From Malachius bipustulatus (Eukaryota > Arthropoda > Insecta > Coleoptera > Melyridae): DNA of 64,000 nt. The notes beneath the pieces are model-generated. The model was given only the letters and a program-made list of their open reading frames with translations. It made no database searches and had not been told where the DNA came from. Shown here piece by piece: positions 48,901-60,119 of the stretch (positions are counted from its first letter, which is position 1; each line of letters begins with the position of its first letter). The translations under genes and the position numbers were made by a program. The stretch is from the NCBI GenBank assembly GCA_910589415.1, contig OU342630.1, forward strand, positions 40,890,012-40,954,011, written 5' to 3'.

Positions 48901-49433
48901 AAGTTGCACATTAAGCTAAGGGAAAGTGAACAAATTATATTATTTTTATTTACTCGTATTTTAATTTCCCTTGAGAACCATTACAATATAAGCAAATACA
49001 GGTCAAGGGCAGTTAAGGCCTCTTGATTTTGAGGGATTCAAGTATAATTTGAATCAAAGATGCAAAGCAACATCAGTGGCAAGTGTCTCAAATTTTAAGA
49101 AAATCCGTACACTAGAAAAAAAGTTACAAAAAAATATTGATTTAAAAAAATCAACTTTGAAGGCTTATATTTATAATATACTTTCTTATTTGTGAGTTTT
49201 CGAAAAAAAATTATTGATACTTTTGGCAATATTTTATCAAGTAGAATTACCCCCTTAATTCTTTGCGTATAATTTCCGGACACCTGTATAAAAGATTCAA
49301 AATAACTAAAAACTGCTAAATAATAATAATTATTATCTGCAGTAATGAATTGCGTTTTCTCAGTATTATATCATGTTGACTGCATTCTTTATAATAGGTA
49401 TGTAGAAATACACAGGACCAAAATAGGTATATA
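48901..49433. other. No gene seen
   Basis: AT-rich; nothing recognised. Confidence 0.4.
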
Positions 49434-50068
49434 TACAGGATGATCCCGAAATGGCGGACACAGACAGCACCACAGCATCCATTGTGGATTAAAGATTCTA
49501 AGTTGAGCCATACTTTTTTCTCCAGTATGATTCCCTTAAGAAGATATGACCACTTTTGTGGAAAATAAAGTCACAACACTGCACTGGATACCCTTCTTCA
49601 GGGAGAAAAATAATGTGTAGGTATGTCTACAATACCCAGATAGATTTTACCATGGAAACATATGAAATGAAAACAAAACAAAGCTTGAAACAATAATCGT
49701 TGCGTGTATACCACATAGTCGATAATATTATTCAAAATCTCTAATTCAAACAACGATGTCACATTGAAAAATTTTGTTGAACTCAGGGAATAGGTAAACT
49801 TTGAATGCCTGTAATTCCGTTCCCGATAATAAAAAAAATTCAAAGCAAAGACTATCGTTATAGTTATGTGAAACCATGTGCTTTGCCAGTAATGCCAGTG
49901 GAGGTTGCTTAAATTTGACCGCCATTTTGATTTAAATTTTAAAAAACGGACACCCTATATCTCGATAACGAAGCCGAGGAAACCATTTTTGTTTTAAATT
50001 TACAGTCTTTCTGAACATCCTTTACAACACCCTGTATACCGTGTCCGCCATTTCGGGATCAGCCTGTA
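49434..50068. mobile_element. TA-flanked element, CAGGATGATCCCGAAATGG ends
   Basis: TA-CAGGATGATCCCGAAATGGC at the left and GCCATTTCGGGATCAGCCTG-TA at the right form a ~30-bp terminal repeat (GAAATGGCGGACAC). CACCCTGTA lies just inside the right end. Related partial copy at 40527-40700. Noncoding. Confidence 0.7.
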
Positions 50069-50164
50069 TATAGGGGTGATGCGCATTAAGAAAGAATGGA
50101 GAATCTGCATGTTGTCATCTTGATATGGAAATTAGCGAAGTGGCAATAATTTGTAGCTTGTGTC

Positions 50165-50908
50165 CAGAGATGTCTATAATATCGACGAACCGATCGCTGA
50201 CACTTGAAGCCACAAGGTCGAGCGGCCGCCATTTTTTAACAGGAAAATTCTTCTGGAAAATACGTTGTTCATATATTTTGCCTTAAAATTCTCAGATCCT
50301 GCGCCTTTTCAATAGATTCATTAGGTGTGCCCAGGTAGCCCCCTGCGAAATTTCAACCCGATTGGTGTAACTTTCACAGTCTAGGCATTCCCCAATCTAT
50401 TCCCGAAAAATCAAGAAATTCTGGAAAATATACCACTTTTTTTCAACTCTTATTTCCAATAAGTTTTATGGGACCTTGCGACGTTTCAATAGAGCAAAAT
50501 GAAGGCTTCGGAGTGTTTTCTGGAGCTGCGGGACGCCACGCGCAGACACACATAATGGGTGACGGATAAAATCGTGGAATAAAATTGTGGGGAGTGGATA
50601 TTAAGCTCCCTTGAAACGGCGCAAGGTCTCACTAAGCCTGTTAAAAATGAGCAGGATCCGCTCCCGGGAAGTGTTACTTTTTCGTAATTTTTTGGGAATA
50701 GCCTAGAAAACACTCCGAGTGTCTGAAAGTCGCACCGATCGGGTTGAAATTTCAAATGGGGGTACTTCGTCATCCCCAAACACGGTTTACTGAAAATGTG
50801 CCGAATCCTAGAATTTTAAGGCCCCCGTTCAGGGTCGTGTTTTATTTTTGCACCGTACCATTTATCTGGACCTTTATCAGCTCCTTTGTCATAATATAAA
50901 CATCTCTG
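50165..50908. mobile_element. Foldback-like element, CAGAGATGT ends
   Basis: CAGAGATGTCTATAATAT at the left pairs with ATAATATAAACATCTCTG at the right. Inner inverted blocks include AAATTTCAACCCGAT (50356) against ATCGGGTTGAAATTT (50737), and CCCCCTGCG against GGGGGTAC. The interior is richer in GC than the flanks. The minus ORF 50486-50779 (97 codons) has no motif. Superfamily unknown. Confidence 0.5.
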
Positions 50909-52444
50909 CATGTACCCCGAGAAATTATCTAATTAAAAATTGACCCGTTAGACAACATAGCTGGCGGAAAGTAGTTAATCTGGGATATCTATCGCCTTCT
51001 CTTTTGCGTTTAGAGTGTTCTAATCTTATATCCCTGTCCACTTAATGAATCCTATACCCAGTATAATCCAGTCCACAGGGTATGATTGTAAACGTTAATG
51101 AAGAATGAGTATATTTTATAGGATTTATTACAGTCAAATTTTTTCCAGAAGAAAATTGGTTTCATTTCTTGTCTCAAAAGCCTAGTAGGTACGTTTGCAA
51201 GAAATAATGTTCACGGTTAGACAATTCGACTAGGCTATGTAAATTTCTAAAACGAAACGTTCAAGCAAAGATAATTACCAGTATTACATTTCCATCCAGT
51301 TGGCTGCCTTCCTATTTGTTGAAAAGGTCAACTGGAGACGGAAGCTAATCGGCCGTTAAATGAAATCGCGGTATTTCAACATGTGCACAGGGAAATCAGA
51401 GCGGGCTGCTAATTATATGCTCGGTTAGCAGGTGCCTTTTCATCCTAGCTCTTGTTAGGAGATACATATGTTCGATCCGTAGCGTGATCCTTAACACTTG
51501 GGACTTCAGAATTGATGCCTTTCATGACATTCAACAAATTTATACCTATGTAATATCTTGTTTTTTTTTTGCATGAAAAATACGCAAATGGTATATGTTT
51601 AACAAAGGGAGAAAAAGAGCTTATGAAGCCAGAGGCAGTTAGATTCTCTTGGTATTTTTTTCCAGTGATTTAGTCACTGATACAACATGAATGATACAGT
51701 TTCACATTACTCAGCGTTCCAATAACTATAACTTATCAATATGAAGATAATTATTTGATAGCTAATTATGACCAATAACTAATAACAAATGTACCGTTGT
51801 ACACAGAATAATTTCCTATACTTAAAAAAAATCTAATAAGGTCTTTATAAGGAAAACAAAAGTTGGCTATCATATCTTCCAAACTAGAAGGCGTGAAAAC
51901 AATAAAATTAGAATATCAACAAGTGTCCCTTTCCAATTAAAACTTTAACTAATAAAGGAGTTATCGAGAAAATAAAAAATTGTATGTTATCTGTTTGTTT
52001 CAGTATAATAAAGGAACGGTCAAAGATATCTTGTATGCCTTCACGGAATCGAGATGGCCACAAAATGGCGCACCTTTTCTGTATAAGTGAGCTCTAAAAA
52101 AATATATTCTGTTATAATAAGGGAGAAAAGCTCCTTTTTTGTGTTCTTTCTAGCTGCTGATCTTTCTAGTTGATAGATATACTTTACCTGTCGAATGAGG
52201 GAAATTACAAAAAAAACTACGAAAATACGAAAATTAATTCGAGGGAAATAGATAGCTGCATCAGTTGGATAAAATAAATTTGTGTACTGAGCCATATCGC
52301 GCTTGAAAAATTGGAAAATATTAGTACAAAAACTCGACAAAAGAATAATTTATTATTGCGCATTTTTATGCTGTTTATTCCAAAATTTCTAAGAAAAAAA
52401 TTGATATAATAATGATCAATTACAGAAATCCGATTATTGAAAAA
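50909..52444. other. No gene seen
   Basis: Overlapping minus frames at 52041-52447 are AT-driven with no motif. No repeats delimited. Confidence 0.4.
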
Positions 52445-52615
52445 CAATAACGTTTTCTGAACGGCACATTTGCCCTAATGGTATAGTGAAGACATAGGCA
52501 TCGATGTTCCATTGGTTATTTCCATCTCATCAGTCTGACACATCACCACCACCAGAGGATGTCTCTGTATTCACCATACCATTAGGGCAAATGTGTCGTT
52601 CAGAAAACGTTATTG
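52445..52615. mobile_element. Foldback MITE (171 bp)
   Basis: CAATAACGTTTTCTGAAC, GGCACATTTGCCC, TAATGGTATAGTGAA at the left are repeated inverted at the right with only a few differences over ~47 bp. The centre contains CAGTCTGACACATCACCACC. A decayed copy is at 10203-10335. Confidence 0.8.
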
Positions 52616-53195
52616 TTCCATAATTTATTTCGATAAATAAATAAATTGTTTGACCCAGTGAATAAACATACCCAAATCCTAATAGTTAGTAACGTGTCAA
52701 GCGAATCAGTTTTGCAATATTACCAACTTCAATGATTTCTCTAAAGATCCTATACCTACATAGTACATAAACCCACCTGAAATTCTTAAACTTTGGTGTA
52801 AGTATATTCTTTGAATCGACGTTACAATTCGTGCTTGTTAGTCCACTGTTCACTAGTAGTAGGGTATTTCTCGTTCTACCATGTAATCACCGATTCTGTG
52901 AAGGACCTGAATATTATGTGTGCTCGCAGTGACTGCCGATAACGAGCGTCGTTATATAAGAGATGATTTCGGGACACACGTGCATGACGTGTGCAGACAT
53001 ATTCGTTGATGACAGTACTCAGTCCTCTTGAGAACGATTCCCTCGACGGAAAATACAACGAATGCTACGCTATAGCTCATACTAGATGTAGATGTATACA
53101 TACATTGATTTTGGAAGAAATACGTAATAATGGGACCATCATCAGCTTAACAAATCATAAAAATCAGGTTTTAATTTTCTTCAAGGTAGTATTGG
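52616..53195. other. No gene seen
   Basis: Opposite-strand frames (52876-53058, 52991-53203) show no motif. Confidence 0.4.
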
Positions 53196-53223
53196 TCGCA
53201 TGAGATGAGACCATCTCATGCGA
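53196..53223. repeat. Perfect 12-bp hairpin at the left edge of the 53-54 kb element
   Basis: TCGCATGAGATG-AGAC-CATCTCATGCGA. It overlaps the terminal sequence of the next element and may be a target duplication or end-derived inverted copy. Confidence 0.8.
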
Positions 53224-54349
53224 GTCGATCTTTGTAAGCCACACGATGGATTTTTTCAAAATTGTTTTTGCAAATCAAGTACGGGATCACAATGACCATA
53301 ATTTAATTTTTTTTTTTGGAATATACAGATTGTCTCATATGAGAGTGGCATGTCAAAGTTTTGTTGTTTTAAATGTAATGCTCTTATGTTATTGCATTTT
53401 TAGATTGTCTGAGAAGAAAAAATAAGCTAATTTTTACAGTTGCTGTTCAAATTGAGAAGTTTGAACAAGTTAATGTCTCAATTTCCGAAATTCGATGAAA
53501 TTGATGAAACGAAAGGTTGTATATCCCTTAAACTTAAACTTCTAAAATGTCGATTTTCACTAGTTTATAACTCAGAAGCTTTTCAATTTGAATAACAACA
53601 ACTATAAGACCAATCTTATGTTTTTCTTCCCGAACAACCTAATATATGCAAGAGAAAATCGCTGTAATAAAATTTAAACTACATAGTAGGATATAATAAA
53701 AAAAGTTAAAATAGGGACATGTAAACCATTTTCCGATATTTAGAGTCGTTTGCGATGTACACTGCTTCCAAAATGAAAAAATGGCGATTTTCGCTTACTT
53801 ATAACTCATATGCCCGTATTCACAAACGATAATTTCCTAAATAATTACGTAATTATTTAAATGAGTGAGATGGAGATATTAAGTTTTTTTGCAATAGAAT
53901 GAGATGGGGATAATTGATTACGTAATTATTTAGGAAATTATCGTTTGTGAATACGGGCGATAATCTACTCAATTTAAATTGTTAGTGTGAAAGCCATTCT
54001 AATTGGATTTCTTAGGAAATTCTAAAATGATAAACTATATGGGGCAATCCATTAAAAAAAAAAAAAAAGATGGTGGACATTTCAGACATAACCGAAAGTG
54101 CCAGGGATCTAAAAAAAAAAATGAGAAAGAAAGACACGTCAAAACAAAAAAATGACTTCACAATTTTGGAATCAAATTCCAATACCTACCTTTTTGAGAT
54201 ACTTATCTCTAATGGGTTCTCTTTTGTAAATGACCCTGTATAGTTCAAATAATTTTAAATTATGGCAATTGTGATCCTTTGAATGACTTTGAATTTTTTT
54301 TTAAATTAATTCATCGTTTGGCTCGCAAGACCGACTCGAATGAGATGAG
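53208..54349. mobile_element. TIR element with duplicated foldback core and nested MITE
   Basis: Left CATCTCATGCGAGTCGATCT then AAGCCACACGATGGATT pairs inverted with right AATTCATCGTTTGGCT, CGCAAGACCGACTCG, AATGAGATGAGAC. Two copies of the recurring core lie inside, around 53470-53660 and 53705-54060, each with a CGATTTTCRCTTRTTTATAA-like word. A 147-bp MITE (53812-53958) splits the second. No coding capacity. Confidence 0.6.
53812..53958. mobile_element. Nested MITE, GCCCGTATTCACAAACG ends
   Basis: GCCCGTATTCACAAACGATA, ATTTCCTAAATAATTACGTA form a ~46-bp left arm repeated inverted on the right with hardly any change. It interrupts the core exactly between ACTCAT and ATAATCTACTCAATTT, so it inserted after the host repeat; AT is duplicated. 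Confidence 0.85.
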
Positions 54350-54729
54350 ACAGCCGGTATACTGGGTATCCCAGTTATTTTCCCGCAAAATTTCAATTTA
54401 GATACCTAGTAAATTTTCTTGTGAGTGAAAGGTTTTCTACAATTATTTTTATTTTTATTATTTTATTTAATTTTTTCATTTTTTATAACTCACCGTTTAC
54501 TGAATCTTTTACTGTTTAGACATAGTAAATGTCACTTACTGCTAAGGAAACAGAAGATGATAAACAGTCTAAAATGATCGATCGTGTTATCTACCTAACA
54601 TGTTAGAATTGAAAAAAAAAAACTAAGTTTAAAGAAATCTCCTTGCTCAGAAGACAAGTATAAGTACTCATAATCCTATAATTCCTATATGAGTATATTT
54701 TACCCATAGACACGCGACATATTTCTTAC

Positions 54730-54891
54730 CTTTCTTAGATGTTCTGAAGCTATCGTCCCTCGGTACATATTGTATATCGTAAACTAGAGTAGTGTTGGGA
54801 AGCAGTCCTTGGTCCTTGTTGATTTGATAGACAGCATACTTGAAGGCTAACTCGACACTGCTGTCCTTTTGGTCTTCGGTGAATATGGCAC
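54730..54891 (-). CDS. Exon of an ionotropic glutamate receptor, kainate type (N-terminal domain)
   Basis: This internal exon encodes 53 whole codons, AIFTEDQKDSSVELAFKYAV at the start and YVPRDDSFRTSKK at the end. It matches the start of the amino-terminal (ligand-binding-protein-like) domain of kainate-type receptors in insects and vertebrates: G-A-I-F-T-E-D, ELAFKYAV..IN, LLPNTTLVYDIQ, and DSF..SKK before a conserved cysteine. It follows TTTTTTACAG (splice acceptor) and ends at AAAG|GTAAGA (donor). Both junctions are phase 1, so the exon is symmetric; the first codon would be glycine, as in the family. The protein is a membrane ion channel subunit at synapses; this part lies outside the cell. 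All other exons (signal peptide, remaining domain, pore) are outside the window or not recognisable. This is the only convincing host gene segment here. Confidence 0.92.
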
Positions 54892-54991
54892 CTGTAAAAA
54901 ATAATATAAAATTTAAGCTTTTTAAGATTAAAGGTAACAAGTTCAGTGTATACATATTCTTAAGTGTAAAAAACAAAAATATATCATTCAT

Positions 54992-55100
54992 ACAAAATTA
55001 TTGATATCTACAAAACATAATATGACTGAATTACATTATTTAAAAATAATTATTCTGCATAATAACCATATTACTACTTTAAAGTTTAATTAGTCTGGAA
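54992..55100 (-). other. Intron DNA upstream of the receptor exon
   Basis: By inference from the exon's strand, the sequence at higher coordinates is the preceding intron, at least until the next exon, which I could not find. Confidence 0.5.
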
Positions 55101-55900
55101 ATACAGGGTGTCTCTGAAAGGTACGGAAAAAAAGCTACCACAAATTCCTGAGGCCTAAATAAGCCGATCTAACCCAATTTATCTCCGTCCAAAAGTGGAT
55201 GATTTCGGAGATACAGGGTGTCAAAAGTTCAATTTGGTTTCCGTTTTTCATAAATAACTTTTTTAATAATTGGTATATTTGCACAATATTCGGCTGAAGG
55301 GGCTTTTGTGGGGTGAAAAATTAAAAACTGTAATCATTTTTATTGTAAAATTTAGAGGGCGCCACCTGCGGTACCTTGAACACATTCAAAACGAACTATC
55401 TTTTTTGGGCCACTCTGTATTTAACTTTTAAATAAAAATTCTTATTCTCCAACGTCTTTTACCAAAAAAAGGCATACGTGGTAAGAGTTGATTTGAGCAG
55501 CCGTTTCTGAGATATCTGGATTCAAGAAAATCACTACGTGCATGGCCAGGCCTAAGTAAGTAATTGTATTAATTGAACACAATTTGAAGCAAAGGCGTTG
55601 AATTAAAATAACTGTTACTGAAAGCTACAAAAAAACGACTAGGTACATAAATGTGGATTTAACTTTATAGGTACTTTAGTTAAAACAGTCAATAAGAGAT
55701 TTTTCAACAACAAAAATTTAGTTTAATTTAATAAAAAAAAAATGCTTCTATCAAATGTTCAAAATGATTTCCATTTTCGTGTATACAAAGATTTATACGT
55801 TTTAAAAAATTAAATTGAACTCTTTGGAGCATTTCGTGATCATTTTTAAAAACGTCCATTCCGGTTTCAATACGTCTCCTTAATTAACCTTCTGTATTTA

Positions 55901-56845
55901 CTATGGCCTAGAAGACACAAGGGCTTTCAAAGTTCCCAATAAAAAGTAATCCATCGGTGTCATAGCAGGCGATCGAGCTGGCCAACTTGTGGGTGCATCA
56001 TTGGCTCTACCTATCCATCTATTTGGATACTGTTCGCTCAAATAATTACGTACATTTATCGAAAAATGTGGAGGAGCACCGTCATGCATAAACCACATTC
56101 ATCTTTGAAGTTCCAAGGGCAGGGGATCAAACAAGTGTGGTAATTCCTTTTTCAGATGTTCCAAATAATTTTCGCCATTAAGTCGAGGTGGTAAAATGAC
56201 AGGACCAATTATGAAAGTGTCTATGATTCCTGCCCACACATTGATCTTAAACTAATGCTGATAATGGCTTACTTTTGATAAGTAATGGCTTACTTTAATC
56301 GCATGAGGATTTTCTCCAGCATAGACATGTACATTGTGCAAATTAGTTATGCCAATCCGCGTGAAACAGGCTTCATCTGTGAATAAAATTCCTTGTGTAA
56401 AGTTCCTATCCTGATTCTTCTTGAAAATGAACCGGCAGAAAGCTAGACGTGGTTCATAATCATGGGGTAAAAGGTCTTATACCCGTTCAACATGAAATGG
56501 GTGCAGTAATTGTTCTCTGGTCACCCTGTTAACAGTATCTTTGCATACACCTAGCTCTAAGCGCAATCGTCTGGTGCTGAGTTTAGGATTTTCTTCAATC
56601 CTATTTAAAATATCTTCCTCAACCTCTGGAGTTCTTATCGTACGTGCACCACCTTAATTAATAGAAACAGGCGTAAACCTACCTTGTTTTACGAAGACGT
56701 CTTTCGTTAAAGGTTTTATGGTTTGGTAAACGACGATTTGGAAATCGTTCACTGATAATCTGCAAGATTCTAAACCATTTCCTTGGCAATATCCAAAAAC
56801 CAATAACATATCGTTCATTTCTTCATTAGTATACTGTACGGCCAT
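55901..56845 (-). pseudogene. DDxD transposase, IS630-Tc1-mariner superfamily (DUF4817-type N-terminus), four stops
   Basis: The frame is continuous for 315 codons from ATG at 56845, with in-frame stops at codons 64, 123, 198 and 249 and no frameshift, so it is a young pseudogene or one from a recently dead family. Residues 1-50 (MAVQYTNEEMNDMLLVFGYC) match the helix-turn-helix often called DUF4817. Residues ~70-110 (TPEVEEDILNRIEENPKLS, TRRLRLELGV) form the second DNA-binding helix set. Catalytic positions: D in GILFTDEACF, D in FMHDGAPPHFS, D in MTPMDYFLLG, the last two separated by 43 residues by my count, nearer the DD41D group than classic DD34D mariner. WIGR and SWPARSP are present between them. 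A short in-frame duplication (KVSHYLSKVSHYQ) lies near codon 190. A decayed relative is at 11130-11705. Confidence 0.88.
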
Positions 56846-56940
56846 TACTAAAGTAAATTTGTTTTTTTAGATTCGATTTGACACCAATTACTTACTTGCT
56901 TTATAGTGACAGTGATCTCGTTGATGTAAATTCGTTAAGT

Positions 56941-57230
56941 GGATCCCGTGGTGTAGTGGATAGAGCGTTCGTCCACCAGCCGGTAAACCTTGGTTCAAAC
57001 TCACCAGCAGCCGAAAAGTATTTGTTGTGCTACTCGAGCCAAAATCGGGATGCACCTTGTGGAAGGCAATGGAAAAGCACCGCATAGTACTCTGCCTCGT
57101 AATACTTCTCAAATAGTGCCTTTCGGACTCTTCCGATAAAAAGGGTGGCCCCAAAAGAGTGAACTTCAACAGTACGCGCACCACAGGCATATGTGAGAGG
57201 TAGCTCACACCTGAAACCTGGTATGGCACT
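56941..57230 (+). mobile_element. tRNA-derived SINE inside the transposon
   Basis: The 5' head GGATCCCGTGGTGTAGTGGA looks like a tRNA acceptor stem and A box; about 40 bases later CTTGGTTCAAACTC resembles the B box. A unique body of ~220 bp follows. TTAAGT is repeated on both sides (56935-56940 and 57231-57236), a short target duplication. There is no long A tail. The insert lies between the transposase start and the right arm, in a region that is not part of the inverted repeat. Confidence 0.6.
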
Positions 57231-57763
57231 TTAAGTAAAATAATTTTAATTCAATGCCTTCGCTTCAAATTGTGTTTAATTATTACAATAATTACTAATA
57301 ACTACTTACTTAGGCCTGGCCATTCACGTAGTGATTTTCTTAAATCCAGATATCTCAGAAACGGCTGCTCAAATCAACTCTTACCACGTATGCTTTTTTT
57401 TGGTAAAAGACATTGGAGAATAAGAATTTTTATTTAAAAGTTAAATACAGAGTGGCCCAAAAAAGATAGTTCGTTTTGAATGTGTTCAAGGTACCGCAGG
57501 TGGCGCCCTCTAAATTTTACAATAAAAATGATTGCAGTTTTTAATTTTTCACCCCACAAAAGCCCCTTCAGCCGAATATTGTGCAAATATACCAATTATT
57601 AAAAAAGTTATTTAAGAAAAACGGAAACCAAATTGAACTTTTGACACCCTGTATCTCCGAAATCATCCACTTTTGGACAGAGATAAGTTGGGTTAGATCG
57701 GCTTATTTAGGCCTCAGGAATTTGTGGTAGCTTTTTTTCCGCACCTTTCAGAGACACCCTGTA

Positions 57764-58740
57764 TAGCATATAATTTAAATGGGCATACTTATAGATCGCG
57801 TCCAGATGGAAAAATTGTTTTTATTTTTTATTTCTGGAGCTGCGAACTGTTGACTTTTGTTTTTAATTTGTTTTCAATAGTTCTAAAATTTATAATCTTC
57901 TTGCAAAACTGCATTTTTTAAAACCGGTATTTTCAATAATTACAATCTTCATTAGATTGTTCACAAGATTAGAGCCTAAAACTTATTCTCTCGCAGCTGC
58001 TCTTGAATTTCCATTGCAGAAACCATACACAAACATAATGTCTGGTATTCGTTATTAGTGAAAATAAATGATTTGTGATTATTAGTGAAATCTGAAAATT
58101 TTGTAGTTGACACCTGATTTCCCAGTAATAAAGCTTGGCCTTCTGTCCAACATTTTTCCCACAGAAACAAGTCAAAAAATAAATTTGAAGGAATTCAGAC
58201 GAACATTAAGTAAAATATGTCTGCTCGAAAACGATAATTTATTACTGAGAAGTTTTAATTTGACTTTTTTTTTCGAGACGGTTTGGGTGTGCCGTTCAAA
58301 TTGGGGAATTATTTCTATAGAGTTTTTTCATATCTTTTCAAATTCGATGACAGTTTTTCAGTAGCACGGTCAGAAAATAAACCTTCTCAACAAAGACCAT
58401 GGTGGCAAAAATTTTCAAGTCTGGTCCTGGATTTTCAATTAACTCAGAATGCGGTTTTGATGAGTTTCCGGAATGCACCATTCCTAGTAAATTTCTACAA
58501 AATATCTCCAGCCGTTTCAGAAATATCGCCCTTCAAACTTTTGTACCTGAGACATAAAACACGCTGTAACTTCTTAACCAATCACACAAAAAAAATTTCT
58601 TTTGTGGTTTTCGACCCGCCTTGAAGTCCGCTTATCACCATTGGTCTATGTAAGGTCACTCATGAATCACCCTGTATAAACTAGATAACTAATAAAAGAT
58701 GACTGCTTGTGTCTGAAATTTCCAGACCAAAACCTAGGGA
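57764..58740. other. No gene seen
   Basis: Overlapping minus frames 57969-58175 and plus frames 58107-58624 have no known motif. A CACCCTGTA word at 58668 marks a possible decayed TE end. Confidence 0.4.
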
Positions 58741-58757
58741 TGCCAGCACCATTCGCG

Positions 58758-59215
58758 CTAGCTGATCACGGTGATGTCCTCTGATATATGATTTGCTATT
58801 TTGACTCCACTTGTTGCATTGTTTTTCCTGCCAACAAAGTTAATCTCATTTTCTGGATCCCATCTGCGATTACTTGATAATTCTTCATCTTTGGTCGCAT
58901 TCTTTACTGCGAACTCCTGACACCCGGTGATGTCTTGAGCTTCCTTGAAAGTCAATTCTTTCTGGGCAAAAAGTTTCACTCGTGTTTCTCTGTCTGGAAT
59001 ACCACAAAATTGATCTCGGAGATGTATATTTTAGATCAGAAGATCCACAGCTCACTGACTTACGTTTTATTCTAGAAACAATGTCGCCAATAGATTCATC
59101 TATGTTCTGTCTACGTGCGAAAATTTGTGCTTTTAGATTAGTTCTGATGGTTTTGGATTGAGATAGTTCGAAACTACGTCCAAAATTTCTTCAAAAGCGA
59201 AATCTTTTGGTTTTT
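58758..59215 (-). pseudogene. LTR-retrotransposon gag-like relic
   Basis: On the minus strand, about 59205-59150 reads LDVVSNYLNPKPSELI, matching the L-x-x-H/Y-x-N/x-P-K-P-S motif of insect Gypsy-type gag proteins. About 59040-58970 reads LRDQFCGIPDRETRVKLFAQ, followed by KELTFKEAQDI, matching the L-R-D-Q-x-x-x-G-I/L ... L-L-x-x-x-x-L-T-x-x-x-A pattern. Between them the reading is broken by stops and frameshifts. The zinc knuckle may be lost after 58800. No LTR, protease or RT was found nearby. An isolated, dead fragment. Confidence 0.65.
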
Positions 59216-60110
59216 TTAAAACCATTAAATTTTTTATTAACGTATATTAAACAATTAAAAAAATATACTTATCCAATTTTAAAGTCACAGTCAATAGCTA
59301 TTACTAGAATGACGATACAAATTGAAAACTTTTGCCGGATTTTATGGAAAATAGCTGAAGATACTTAAAATGTAACTATAACAACAGAAGTATGTTTTCA
59401 ATTTTACCAAATTTTTCATTAGGTACCATTTCTCTCTCAAATAAATAAGAGGGACAATGTTAAAAAGTATATACGGTGACTGTCAGAGGAAAAATCCATC
59501 TTCAGAGGTAAATATCTCGATTTGGTGCGCGATTTAGCTAGCAACTCCTTTACGATTTATCAATCTATATATTATTATCTAACTATTGATCGTTGTCATA
59601 ATCAAATAACAGATAAAGGTTTATATTTCTAATGCCGGATCGGGCAGTTTTTGTGACAGATTTTTCCCCCAAACCGTCGATTTTATCGCTGAAAGCATAA
59701 AAAACAAAGTTTGTAGATAATTTAGATAATCTAATAATAGATAATCGTTTGAAATTACAAAATGCAGGCTTAAGATTAACATGTTAGTTTAGTTTATTAA
59801 ATTACATATTATTGGTTTCGTCGATCATGGGGAAAAGAACAATCTGTAGAATTAATTTTTATTGATGGACTTACACCACGAAAACGTAGTAGTGAAAAGT
59901 AAAATTTTTTAATTAAAATAAAAATTTTTATTATGATGTGGATGTGATGAATAAATATAAATAAATAAATAAATAAAAATAAATAAATTATGATTTATGA
60001 ATCAACGATATTATTCACATTTATTGACATTGAGGTAAAATCGTAGCAGGCGGTAGAACTAAAGTTTTTCTAGAAATTAATTTCTTACTTATTTTGGAAA
60101 ATGTGTTCAG
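59216..60110. other. No gene; AAAT microsatellite
   Basis: AT-rich DNA with a short (AAAT)n run at about 59950-59989. Nothing coding. Confidence 0.5.
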
Positions 60111-60119
60111 TCTACCCCC

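Larger units (their letters stand above)
55102..57763 (-). mobile_element. Near full-length mariner-superfamily transposon with ~500-bp TIRs
   Basis: TA-CAGGGTGTCTCTGAAAGGT opens and the complement closes the element, then TA, as for Tc1/mariner elements. The terminal inverted repeats run about 55104-55608 and 57245-57761 with few differences, very long for this superfamily. An inner copy of the tip (TACAGGGTGTCAAAAG) lies about 110 bp in from each end. Between the arms are a transposase gene on the minus strand (55901-56845) and a SINE (56941-57230) sitting at the inner edge of the right arm. The element lies in the intron just upstream of the receptor exon. Confidence 0.9.

Noticed and set aside
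10562..54891. Joining the signal-peptide exon to the glutamate-receptor exon as one gene
   Set aside because: The phases match but the strands are opposite. It would require an assembly inversion, for which I have no evidence.
56941..57010. A functional tRNA gene
   Set aside because: The head has A- and B-box likeness but does not fold into a complete cloverleaf by eye, and it is the start of a 290-bp SINE.
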